Of a DNA stretch of 64,000 bases, positions 47,701 through 56,000 are shown piece by piece. The position numbers were made by a program, and so were the translations under genes. Source of the DNA: Gordionus sp. m RMFG-2023 (taxonomy: Eukaryota > Nematomorpha > Gordioida > Chordodea > Parachordodidae). The notes below the pieces were generated by a model that searched no databases, had not been told where the DNA came from, and worked only from the letters and a program-made list of their open reading frames with translations. The stretch is taken from assembly GCF_954871325.1 (NCBI RefSeq), contig NC_088776.1, positions 34,582,508-34,646,507 on the forward strand. Direction: 5' to 3'. How positions within the stretch are numbered: position 1 is the stretch's first letter; the number at the start of each line of letters is the position of its first letter.

Positions 47701-50700
47701 CTGATGTTACTTTTTGAGTCTTGCCAAGTCTCCAGGCCGTAGGTAAAAATGGGTACAATTAGGGACTTGAAGAGTCTTATTTTTAAATTAGTTGATATTT
47801 GGTTGGATGACCATAATTTCGACAGTTGATGATAGCGGAGTCTAGCATTATTCGTTCTCGATTTCGTGTCTAAAAAGGTGAGGCCTAATGACGTTATCCT
47901 GGTTCCTAGGTATTTAAAATCTGACACTAATTCTATCGTATTACCCTCAAAGTTAAAGGGGTTTAAGTGACTCGCATCAGTATTTGAGGTGATTAGTTTG
48001 GTTTTTGTGTAGTTTACTCTTAGACCATATCCATCACAGTTATTGACAAATAATGATAAAATATTTCTTAATTTGTATTCTGAGTTGGCTAGAATACATA
48101 CGTCGTCAGCATAACATAGAAAGTTTAAAGAGTTGTGCATATCATTGAGGTGTTGTTGCTCACTGTAATATGTGTTGAGTGCATATTCCTGTTTAAAGGA
48201 TTTATTTAGGATATCATTCATTATTACATTAAAAATAATCGGTGAAAGGATGCATCCTTGTTTGAGGCCTCTATTTGCTTTAAAAGGTTTCGACTTCATA
48301 TTTAAATGCTGAGGAACTACGCTATGATTGTCGTAAATTATCTTAATTAGCCCTATCAGATGTTTATCTATTCTAATGTTTTCCAGCAAGGGCCATATCT
48401 TATTCTGAATTATGGAGTCAAAGGCTTGACTTAAATCAATCATCAGGGCAAAGATGGGGGATTTATGCATTCTGGCCTTTTCCAGAATGACCTTAAGTGC
48501 CATGGTCAACTCCGTAGTATTTCTGCCATTCCTGTATGATGTGATAGCATTAGAAAGGAATCTGTTAATGATTGGTTTAATCCTGACTGATATGATGTAT
48601 GTGAACATTTTTAGTGTGACTGGAATTAGTGCAATACCTCTGTAATCTTTAAGGCAGTTTGGGGACTTATTTTTATTGATGTCATCCATTCGTCAGGAAA
48701 CTTGCCCGTATTCCAAATCTCCCTAAAGAGGGGAAGTAGTAAGCTGGCACTTAGGTTTACCTCTATCTTCCAGAGTTCTGCAAAAATTCCATCAGCTCCA
48801 GCAGCTTTATGCATTTTTAGACGTTTGATAGCACCGACTATATCAGACTTGTTCAAATTCTTATTGGGTGATTGGAAGGGGTATTCACATCTAGGTCTAG
48901 GCCATCTCGTTTTGTAGAGGTTCATGTAGTGGTCTATCCATAAGTCTAATTGTTCCTTAGGGTCAGTTATAATCTTGTTGTTTAATTGTAGTCTTGGTAA
49001 AGGATTGGTTTTAAAGGTGGTGAGTAGTTTCAGAGATTGGAAGGCCTTATAAATATTATTATTATCAAAATTGAATTGGATAGAATTTGATAAGTTAGCA
49101 ATGAACAGTCTTTTGTCAGCTCTTATGCGGTGGGTAATGTACCTCCTGTGATGTCTTGCGAATTGATGGTGGGATATATTTGTTGTAAGATTCTTAATTA
49201 TTTGTATTGTTGAAGGGGTGAGCCACTCTCTGCGCTTGGTGCGTGGTCTTAAGCATGATGTTATACTACCTAATACATTCTGCTTAATGTCCTTCCAGGT
49301 CAGGTTTGGGTTTATCATGCCATTTGCTGAGTTTCTCCATGATGTTAATTTAGAGACGAACTCTTCTTTCACCTCTAAGTCATTTAGTTGTGCCAAGTCT
49401 TTTCTAGCTATATGTTTTACAGTGGTAAGACTGTTCTGTCTAGTGTGGTTTGGGAAGATATTGTTGTTAATTTTGAGTTCACAGCCCAGTGGATAATGAT
49501 CAGTAAAAAGTGTAAGGTTAAGTTTATTGATTACCCTGATGTCTTTCACCCATTTGAAAATCTTAGTGGAAATTATAAAGAAATCTATCTGTGAGGTAGT
49601 GCCAAAGGAAGGGCTCTTGTAAGTCATGATGTGATGAGTTGGATGATTGAAGAAAGTATTACCAATTTTCAAGTTGAAAAACTCGCAGATTTCTATTAAC
49701 CTTTTACCGTTGGGGTTCGTGCTTTGTATTAATGTGGCGTTTCCAAGGCAGGAAGAGTTCTTAGATTTACCTACCGAAGCATTGAAGTCACCTGCTAGAA
49801 TGATGTCATCCCGATGCGGTAGTTCCTTTAAGACATTCTCCAATTCCATATAGAAAACGCTATCATTGTGAGGCGCGTATATATTAAGCAAATGGACTTT
49901 TTTGTATCCTAAGTTTAGGGTGAGGCAGCATATTCGGCTAGAAATTGGGTTGAAGCTTACGAGTCTTATTAGTTTATTATGTATCATAATCGCCACCCCA
50001 GCCCATACGTGTTCTGCATTTGAGCTGCAATATAAGGTGTAATCTAATAGGTTCCTTACCTCAGTTACTTTAAGGTGGGTCTCCTGTAAAAAGAGGATAT
50101 CGTAATGTTGGTCTTTCATAATTTGTCTTAGTATAGTTAGTTTCTCATTCAGGGATCTTATATTTAAAGAGATCATCTTAATATTGTGGTCCTTCATTGA
50201 AAACTTTATTAAAAAATTAATTATGATTACCGTGCCGATTCTAGTTATAGGGCTACACATTAATAGTTAGATTATGAAACCTAGTAAAAAACGGAAGCAA
50301 AATTACATATTGTGAAGTAAAAGAAATAAATATATGTTTCTCATATATAAAAAAACAAGGGAGAATAGAAGTTTTATGGTTCAGAAATATATTTTTTGAT
50401 TCAAAAACAAAAGTATAAAAATATATGCAAACCAAAATAAATTTACAATAAACTATGGCAATAAATTAAGATTTATTCTAGTTATTATTTTAAGTCTAAA
50501 CCATTTAGGGTAAAATAAATGTTTGACTCTGGGGTAAAAATATATGATGATAGGTAACATCAACCCAAACCAATTTGTTAAGATTTAAAATAAAAAACAA
50601 TTATATTTTAGATCACTTTTGAAAATATACAGAAAGGTATATTGGGTGGAACCAATGAAGAAGCCTTGATCCGTATATTTGTAACCAGATCTGAAGTTGA

Positions 50701-51059
50701 TATGGTTCAAATCAAGCAGGACTATCAGAAAATATACAAAACCCCACTAGAAACTCATTTAAGGGTATTGCATGCTCTTTATATAATTAGATTTTGTATT
50801 TGATATCATTTTGAATCAATTTTTGTTTAAATAAATTAGGATTTGAGAGGTATTAATTATATATTTATGAAAAAATTTAAACCTAAATGTAAAGTCTCAT
50901 TTTGAGTTTTATTTTGTGAGATATGTTTTAAGTTAATTAGTAACTATTAATTTTGTTTCATTATTTAATATCAATATTTCATATATTTTATAGCATGATG
51001 TCAGCAGATATTTTCAGGACGCCTTAGTTGCTCTATTACAAGGAAATCGAAAAAATTGA
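32727..51059 (+). CDS. Annexin, four-repeat Ca2+/phospholipid-binding protein (first exon not found)
   Basis: Binds acidic membranes in a Ca2+-dependent way. Ten exons with matching phases: 32727-32808, 34723-34817, 40462-40575, 41934-42024, 42268-42347, 44497-44553, 44883-45075, 46423-46481, 50633-50764 (acceptor could instead be 50612), 50994-51059 (TGA 51057). The N-linker reads SGTIVKSSNFNAITDAQTL. Repeat 1 has GFGTKD and IASDTSGNYGDLMDAL; repeat 2 GFGTDFELLIEVMLTRT and DDIKGD; repeat 3 IGGTNMEVFINILTTRNYEQ and IESEMSG; repeat 4 LGGTNEEALIRIFVTRSEVD and HDVSRYFQDALVALLQ. The linker VECIQSPSGFFARKLHKALK is typical. Type-2 Ca2+ sites look usable in repeats 1 and 2; in 3 and 4 GxGT has become GGT, and repeat 4 may have a short insertion before it. 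About 322 residues are visible, near full annexin length. Introns hold three TSD-bearing hAT elements, an inverted-repeat element and an antisense LINE. Confidence 0.93.
32809..34722. other. Annexin intron, mostly featureless
   Basis: AT-rich. The only marked spot is 33990-34020 (GGCCAAAGCGCGGGTCTAGC), a probable fragment of the palindromic CTAGCT family at 7986-9230. Confidence 0.4.
35270..35470. repeat. Tandem repeat, about 24-bp units, inside a hAT end
   Basis: About eight units of AAAATAAAATAGCCAACTAT with TTTTC, varying at GCCAAC/GACAAC/CGAAC/GTAAC. Located just inside the element's left end, so it may be an expanded subterminal repeat. Confidence 0.8.
35740..35940 (+). pseudogene. BED-type N-terminal transposase relic
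   Basis: Contains DILRHQKSSKHKSVQGS, the H...H end of a BED finger, followed by TTVAEMVNTYHAVQHS, which in intact relatives precedes the catalytic core. Interrupted by the nested MITE at 35947. Confidence 0.6.
35947..36181. mobile_element. Small hAT-type MITE, exact 8-bp target duplication
   Basis: Terminal inverted repeats CAGCGTCTACATGA on both ends, flanked by AGAGAGCT at 35939-35946 and 36182-36189. 235 bp long; interior rich in CCCCTACC tracts (36080-36130) and a C-run (36155-36165). Inserted inside the transposase region of the hAT at 35168-38219, so younger than it. Confidence 0.93.
36720..37864 (-). pseudogene. hAT transposase C-terminal region, with an inverted partial copy
   Basis: The - strand block 37864-37541 reads HVGNLLHVVNIQLQSEDSLL and AKNIILKCSNI. 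Block 37593-37060 reads FEEIVIFSIFYDSPEYLKLD, then the dimerisation signature SLSHSNASSERIFSLMRTAW and ALTTSEAELMVKHNY. The + strand at 36720-36960 repeats part of this in the opposite direction (GGAAATCTACTATATGCTGT, CAGTTGCAATCAGAAGAATA). The element therefore contains an internal inverted duplication or two head-to-head fragments. Confidence 0.85.
38275..38600. repeat. Dispersed AT-rich repeat, copy 1 of at least 3
   Basis: TACCCACACTGTGAATTTCA then TTCTGCCATGAACTTTAGAA, shared loosely and in the same order with about 41600-41860 (TACCCCAAGAATTTTAAGAT, TCTGCTATGAAC) and 54285-54520 (TACCCTATGAATTTCAGATA, TTCACCATGAC). No ends or coding identified. Confidence 0.45.
38601..40461. other. Remainder of annexin intron
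   Basis: AT-rich. Apart from the hairpin and the related GCAATGCA motif near 39800 I see nothing to annotate. It ends with the acceptor TTTATATAAG before the exon at 40462. Confidence 0.4.
39046..39118. repeat. Short inverted repeat (hairpin)
   Basis: ATGACTAAATATTGCATTGCT is mirrored 30 bp later by AGCAATGCAGTATTTAGTCAT, 21-bp arms with one mismatch. The motif GCAATGCAGTATTTA recurs at about 39813. Confidence 0.75.
40650..41462. mobile_element. Inverted-repeat element (about 110-bp arms)
   Basis: The left arm CCCTTGGATTTCAATGAAAT, GGTATATGCAGTATA, then GATTTCGATCAAGCCCGTGG is mirrored at the right. There the reverse strand reads CCTCTTGGATTTCAATACTC, AGTATATGCAGTGTA, GATTTTGTTCAAGCCCGTGG. 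About 800 bp in all, no coding. The precise ends and target duplication are unclear. In annexin intron 40576-41933. Confidence 0.7.
41600..41860. repeat. Dispersed AT-rich repeat, copy 2
   Basis: Same landmark order as the copies at 38275 and 54285, ending AATATATTTCTGGAAAAATC-like where copy 1 has AATAAATATCTGGTTAAAAA. Confidence 0.4.
42348..44496. other. Annexin intron with GC-rich repeat traces
   Basis: Short GC-richer patches at 42740-42850 and 44110-44215 (reverse strand TTTGAGCCGGGCCTAAAAAT) look like decayed transposon subterminal repeats of the type seen at 61100-61410. No ends pair up. Confidence 0.35.
45264..45593. mobile_element. Short hAT MITE (TAGTGAAGGT family), exact 8-bp target duplication
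   Basis: Left TAGTGAAGGTCATGGTCCGG; reverse-strand right TAATGAATGTCAACGGTTCG. Flanked by GCTATAAT at 45256-45263 and 45594-45601. Shares internal text with 24135-24989 in inverted orientation (here GGGACTATAAGTAAAATGCT; there ATTTTACTTATAGTCCCAAT). Internally deleted relative of that copy, in annexin intron 45076-46422. Confidence 0.93.
45602..46422. other. Annexin intron remainder
   Basis: Contains a short G-rich patch (45670-45705) next to a hAT-like peptide fragment (GAERSFSRFKFN at 45635-45670). The fragment is too small to define an element. The rest is AT-rich. Confidence 0.35.
47472..48689 (-). CDS. LINE reverse transcriptase, C-terminal block
   Basis: Reads CLKDYRGIALIPVTLKMFTY, MIDLSQAFDSIIQNK, GLKQGCILSPIIFNVI and the catalytic FLCYADDVCILANS, then FKYLGTRITSLG. 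The tail has LELLGHSLRHSQENMIFSSL followed by KWCPDGRRKTP, common in APE-type LINEs. The frame stays open for 405 codons. It joins the upstream block through a small frame break near 48650-48690. Confidence 0.92.
   Translation of the reverse strand: MDDINKNKSPNCLKDYRGIALIPVTLKMFTYIISVRIKPIINRFLSNAITSYRNGRNTTELTMALKVILEKARMHKSPIFALMIDLSQAFDSIIQNKIWPLLENIRIDKHLIGLIKIIYDNHSVVPQHLNMKSKPFKANRGLKQGCILSPIIFNVIMNDILNKSFKQEYALNTYYSEQQHLNDMHNSLNFLCYADDVCILANSEYKLRNILSLFVNNCDGYGLRVNYTKTKLITSNTDASHLNPFNFEGNTIELVSDFKYLGTRITSLGLTFLDTKSRTNNARLRYHQLSKLWSSNQISTNLKIRLFKSLIVPIFTYGLETWQDSKSNISTIQTFINKCLRRITKTYYPYNTSNTTLWNRCDILPINRLIPMRRLELLGHSLRHSQENMIFSSLKWCPDGRRKTP
48626..50260 (-). CDS. LINE endonuclease and start of reverse transcriptase
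   Basis: 544 codons from ATG 50260. APE-endonuclease motifs in order: MISLNIRSLNEKL (N), ILFLQETHL (E), LLNIYAPHND (Y), IILAGDFNASVG (D-x-N), TSQIDFFII (D) and LFTDHYPL (DH). After a spacer comes AAGADGIFAELWK and FPDEWMTSIK, the first RT motifs. The frame then runs out of phase with the following RT block. That is the only break I see in this LINE. Confidence 0.92.
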   Translation of the reverse strand: MCSPITRIGTVIIINFLIKFSMKDHNIKMISLNIRSLNEKLTILRQIMKDQHYDILFLQETHLKVTEVRNLLDYTLYCSSNAEHVWAGVAIMIHNKLIRLVSFNPISSRICCLTLNLGYKKVHLLNIYAPHNDSVFYMELENVLKELPHRDDIILAGDFNASVGKSKNSSCLGNATLIQSTNPNGKRLIEICEFFNLKIGNTFFNHPTHHIMTYKSPSFGTTSQIDFFIISTKIFKWVKDIRVINKLNLTLFTDHYPLGCELKINNNIFPNHTRQNSLTTVKHIARKDLAQLNDLEVKEEFVSKLTSWRNSANGMINPNLTWKDIKQNVLGSITSCLRPRTKRREWLTPSTIQIIKNLTTNISHHQFARHHRRYITHRIRADKRLFIANLSNSIQFNFDNNNIYKAFQSLKLLTTFKTNPLPRLQLNNKIITDPKEQLDLWIDHYMNLYKTRWPRPRCEYPFQSPNKNLNKSDIVGAIKRLKMHKAAGADGIFAELWKIEVNLSASLLLPLFREIWNTGKFPDEWMTSIKISPQTALKITEVLH

Positions 51060-51370
51060 ATATTTATAGCTTATATGTAATAGTTATTTTAAGCTTTATT
51101 TTAATTCACATTGAATTCATATTATATCAACTATTTTGATTGAAATTTATGTCATTTTATAAATTTAAATTATAATAATGATAAATAAAATAATTAAAGA
51201 AATTAAAAAAATATATCCTGCTCAGAATATATTTGTGGGGGACTTTTTGTTCAGGATATTTATGTGAGTGATTCTTGATCCATTTATATTTATTAGAAAT
51301 CTTTTCACTTATTCATGACAAACAGAAATCGTGCGTAGATAAGGGATTAGGAAAAGAGTAAATTACAAGT
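51060..51370. other. Annexin 3' flank
   Basis: AT-rich spacer between the annexin stop codon and the start of the duplicated block. TATTTATAGCTTATATG and AATAAAATAATTAAAG-type runs are common but no single polyadenylation site is evident. Confidence 0.35.
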
Positions 51371-53065
51371 CTTTATCTTCCTTTTAGAGAAATTTTTGAT
51401 TTAAATCAAAGAAAGATTTTAATTCTTCAAACTGCCATTCTCATTTATTTAAACTAAATTTATAATTAAAAAAAAAGAAGATTAATTGAGACATTTAATA
51501 ACAAATCAAAGGACAAATTCAAAAAAATCGTGAGGGGGGGGGGGGTTAAAAGCGTAAGTGGGTTCCTAAAATACAGAAAAATTAAAACATAATTTTATTT
51601 CTAAGATATTAAAGTATCCGAAGTAACAATATTTGTGAAATGGAAGTAATAGTATAAAAGATTTAACCGAACTTCAAAGCATTATAGAATGGAAGCTTTA
51701 CAATTATCATTGGTAATGTGTGTAATCAGGCAATATGTAAACTATATTATAAAATTGTTTTAAATTTATAAAAGGAGCATATTTCGGGTGAAATGAGATT
51801 TTCAAATTTAAAAAACGAGCCAAATAAACAAATTAAATTTGGGAAATAACAATTTTTACTTTATATACTGTAATTCTAATGAATTAACAGTAAATTAAAA
51901 AAATGTATTTTAAATTCCCCCTGAAGCAAATTTATAACTATGCGCCTGATTATATTTACTATCAGGTGCCAAAATAACTAGCTCAAACAATTTCTTACCT
52001 GTTGCTAAATTATTCGATGAGTAATTTATTGAATTCTCGAATTATAAAATAATATAAAACATTCAAAATAGAATTAATATTTGGTCAATTATATCTTTTA
52101 TAAAGTGGGGATAATATATATTAGTCCAATTTAATTTATCTGAAATACAAATTATTTGAGGATCTTGAAAACAAATTCATAGATTATTTAGAAAACATAA
52201 GAAAATAAATAAATAGTTTTTCTATGTCGATAAATATAAAAAACATGCTCAAACCTTTCAAAGATATTCTAAAAGTTAAATTTAGAATAAGATTTACAAT
52301 GTGTGAATGTTTTTAAAGCTGTAACAAATTTTGGACAAATGAAAGTTAAATTTCCAGATTTTATTAATGAAAACTGGATTAATTTGATTTGGGGAGGATA
52401 TTCTATGAATTCTTTTAAATTATTTTAAAGTTCTGTTTGGGTAAACTATTTTGACTCGTGGTGGATATAAAAAAAGGTTTCATTAATAGTCATTAAGCAA
52501 AATTTTACTGAAATAGATTTTATTATTATTTACATTATTAAAAAAATCCTATAAATATGGTATATTATATAATACATTTTATATAATAATTATATTACAA
52601 AGGTTTATAAATTATTTAAAAGTGAAAATTTCTTTTAAAAAAAATCTTTAAGGGGTAATTGGTCTAAAATAATCGTAAATAGTTTTGCCAGGAGAAGCGC
52701 AAGGTATTTTGTCAGAATTTGTCGATTTTGATCTACCACCTTTAATCTGCTCGACTTCACCAGGGTCAATGTCGATTAATTTATTGTCAGATGTCAATGT
52801 ATTGCTTATATCCTTCAGCGTGGAAGAGGAATTATGGCCGTGTAGAGTAGTTTTAACCATCCCTTTTGAACTATTTTTCACTATTTTAATATGGGTTTCC
52901 ATTTTACTCCTTTTCTTACTACTACTCGTCTTTTTGCCCTTATTTCGAGTTAAACGCTTAAGTGTGCTTTTATTTTGGATCCGGGGTACTATGCTTTTAT
53001 CCTGAGACTTCGGAATTATTTTTTCGAATTCAGAGCTTGACAATTTGATTGGTTGTTTAACTTCT
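51371..53065. repeat. Segmental duplication, parental copy (CDT2 3' end and downstream DNA)
   Basis: Collinear partner of 11130-12380. This copy contains the intact CDT2 terminal exon (52648-53273) and so is the likely source. It also has extra sequence at about 51930-52430 not matched in the other copy, and a G-run at 51535-51546. Confidence 0.88.
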
Positions 53066-56000
53066 TTAAAATTGGGACCTTTGCGCCGATGGCTAAAATT
53101 TTGTTTCATATCGTGATAATTTGGTAAATATTGGGTAGGAGTTGCCAATTGAACACTATAGAAAGTTGTATTCGATAAATTTGAGGTTAAATTATTTTCT
53201 AAAATATCGATATTTTTTGTTTGATGATGGGGTAGCAATATTGACGAAGAAAATGGAAGAGATAAATTGGTTTCTGCTTGTATTTGGCAGAGATCTTTTC
53301 AATAAAAATTGTATTTTTTTTAAATTTTAAATATTTTTTTTGAAAATTTTGAATTTATGTTATAATTATTTGAAAAAAAATGTATACTTATTTTTCTTTT
53401 AAATTATTGTTTCTAGTGACACATTGTAATTTTTAATAGAGGGGTCGGGGAGTGTATGAGAATATATTTTATTAACTTAAAGATATTTACAAAAACAGTC
53501 AAGTCCAACCTTTTGGCTGCGTTTATACTTCAACATTAAATTTTTTATTCTTTTTAGCATTTCTGTTTACTTTTTTCTTGAACTTATTAACCTTTATCAA
53601 ATGATAATAATCTTTCTTGTTTGAGAAGAATTAAAAATTTTTTAATTAAATATACCATCTCTGTCTTTGATTTGATATTTTGAAACAAGATTAATATTGG
53701 CGATGGGTAATATCTCTTTTCCATTTAATGTTTTGATATCATTAACTAAATTCCACATCTGTACGCTATTAGCATCGCACATCACAAACTGAAAATAAAT
53801 ATAAAATGAATTAAATTAGGAGGGAATTATTTTTTGCAATATTTTCTTTAAAAAATATATTTTTTTTTTCAAACCACCTTTTTATCTCTTTCTAAAATTA
53901 CCTGAGATAAACCGTTCCAAGCGACGCAGGAAATTTCAGAAGTATGATTTTTGACAATTTCTGTAGCATGGCTATTTTGTTCGTCAATCTAGATCAAAAA
54001 ATAAAACATTTAACATGGAAATAGGTGCTGAGTAGGGGGAATGCAAAAAGGTTCTAGTAAGCACGGTGTGGAAATAAAAATCAATTTGATCCAAATCAAT
54101 TTTTTTTATTCCAACTAAACATAACAATCATTAAAATTTATCACTTGACATTTTACTACAAAAACCTTTGTAATATTATTTAAACTGTTAATAAGCTAAA
54201 ATTATTTAGTGAACTTTCCTATGATTAAAAATTAAACAATCTTTTTTATCAATTTATTACATACTAATATTAGGATATGAAATCCATGGTGAGTGATTAG
54301 GAATCTTAGGACAATTTTTTAATTTAAAATTTTTTTATAAAATATCTACCCTATGAATTTCAGATAATTTCACCATGACGAGTATTTTTTTTAATTTATA
54401 AATTTATATAAATATGTAAGTTATTGGCAAAAGTGTATGAAAATCGGAGGATCGTCTATTCATGCTCAAATGCATTAATCGCCGTCAGTAAATGATTTAA
54501 AATTGAGAGATTTGAAATCCTCATCATATTTCAATACGACATACAGATAATATTCCTTCTTTAAAGTTAATTTCAGCAATTATAAATTAAATATACAAAA
54601 TTTTATCATAAATTAATTTATAAAAAAACTAATTTCTAACTTTTTCTATTGTAAGACTGTTTCTTAATTTGAAAATATAGGCTTAAAAAGGAAAACATTC
54701 CTTCTATAGAAGCAGCTATATCAAAGAGTTAGGATTAAATTTCAATTATCACCAGCAAAGATTATATTTACAGATCTCCACCATTCAAGATTCTAGACAT
54801 CATTTAATATGATAGACCATTTTTTTTTCTAATTTATTTATGGATAATGATTTAGCTAAATGTTTAAAAGAGTGTGCCAGTCATTGTTCGACACAATTTG
54901 ATATGTTCGATGATTTTTTTTGCAATGCATAAGAGGATTTTGTGATTAAAATTAACATCTTTAAAAGATCTTGAGGCTGATATTTATAACTTCTTGGTAA
55001 ATTTTTTTGTCATAAATTTTTTGGGTTTTTGGATACTTATCTGTTATGGTGTTTTTAACCTTCTAGCATCATTCTTAAGTAGTAGCAAAATGGTTTCTAA
55101 ATATTAAAAAATTTTTCCTTTATACTTCTACCTCTAAACTAAATCATAGTAGATTAAATGGATGATATGAGAAAGTTAAAATATTTCCTAAATCAGAATT
55201 TATTCTAATAGTATTCCTCGTCTTCAATATGTTCCATGCACTATCCGTAACTACGCTTGTAGCTGAGCGATTAAAATTATTTTTGTATTTTTTAAATAAA
55301 ATCCATCTTTTCAAATTGTAAATATCTTATATATGTAAAATGTTTAAAATTTAATACTTATGTATTTATATTTAAATAGAAATATGAAGGTCTCTTTAAT
55401 AGGTTTAAAGGTTTGATCATATGACCTTTAAAAAAACTTTATTTAAATCAAAAAAGTCAGATAAATCAAATAACCTTTTTTTAGGTAAGAACAAAATTTT
55501 CAAATTTAAAAAAAATGTCCTAGAAAAAATTACTATTTTTCACAAAAATCAACTTTAAATATTTTAAACCTTCCACAAATAACATTTTCCTGTCGCCGAT
55601 CCGGATAACAAGAGTAAATCATTGGAGCTGACATCGATTCGATCGTAAAACATAGAACAATAATTAGTACCCATGTTACTCGAAAAACCTTCACCGCTAT
55701 AAGTACCTTATATGAAATTTTTTTTACAATCGGTTAAATTGTAAGAAATAAACAAATATTTTTAAATTTGGATGATCTGATCTGAAAATGGCAAATAATT
55801 TTAACATTTATTATGAAATAATCAATGTTAATGGATCATATGCATTTTAATAAAAACTCATTATTCTGAAAATTCGTATAGGCCACTAAAACGGGATTCC
55901 TTTTTCATCTTAGATATAAGATTTTTTTTGTAAGTAGTGTTGTTAGACGCATCAAAAATACTACGCAAGCCTTTCATAGGTAGCAGAAGGGTTTGGATAT

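Larger units (their letters stand above)
46669..50265 (-). mobile_element. APE-endonuclease LINE, nearly full-length, antisense in annexin intron
   Basis: About 3.6 kb on the - strand. The 3' end is marked by an (AATG)n tail, seen as CATTCATTCATTCATT at 46671-46688, preceded by a roughly 780-bp 3' region. Coding blocks 48626-50260 (endonuclease and RT start) and 47472-48689 (rest of RT and C-terminal domain) differ by one frame. The APE endonuclease, the short simple-repeat tail and the C-terminal domain with an LGHSLRHS-type motif suggest an RTE/L2-like relative; clade not certain. Inserted between annexin exons at 46481 and about 50633. Confidence 0.9.
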
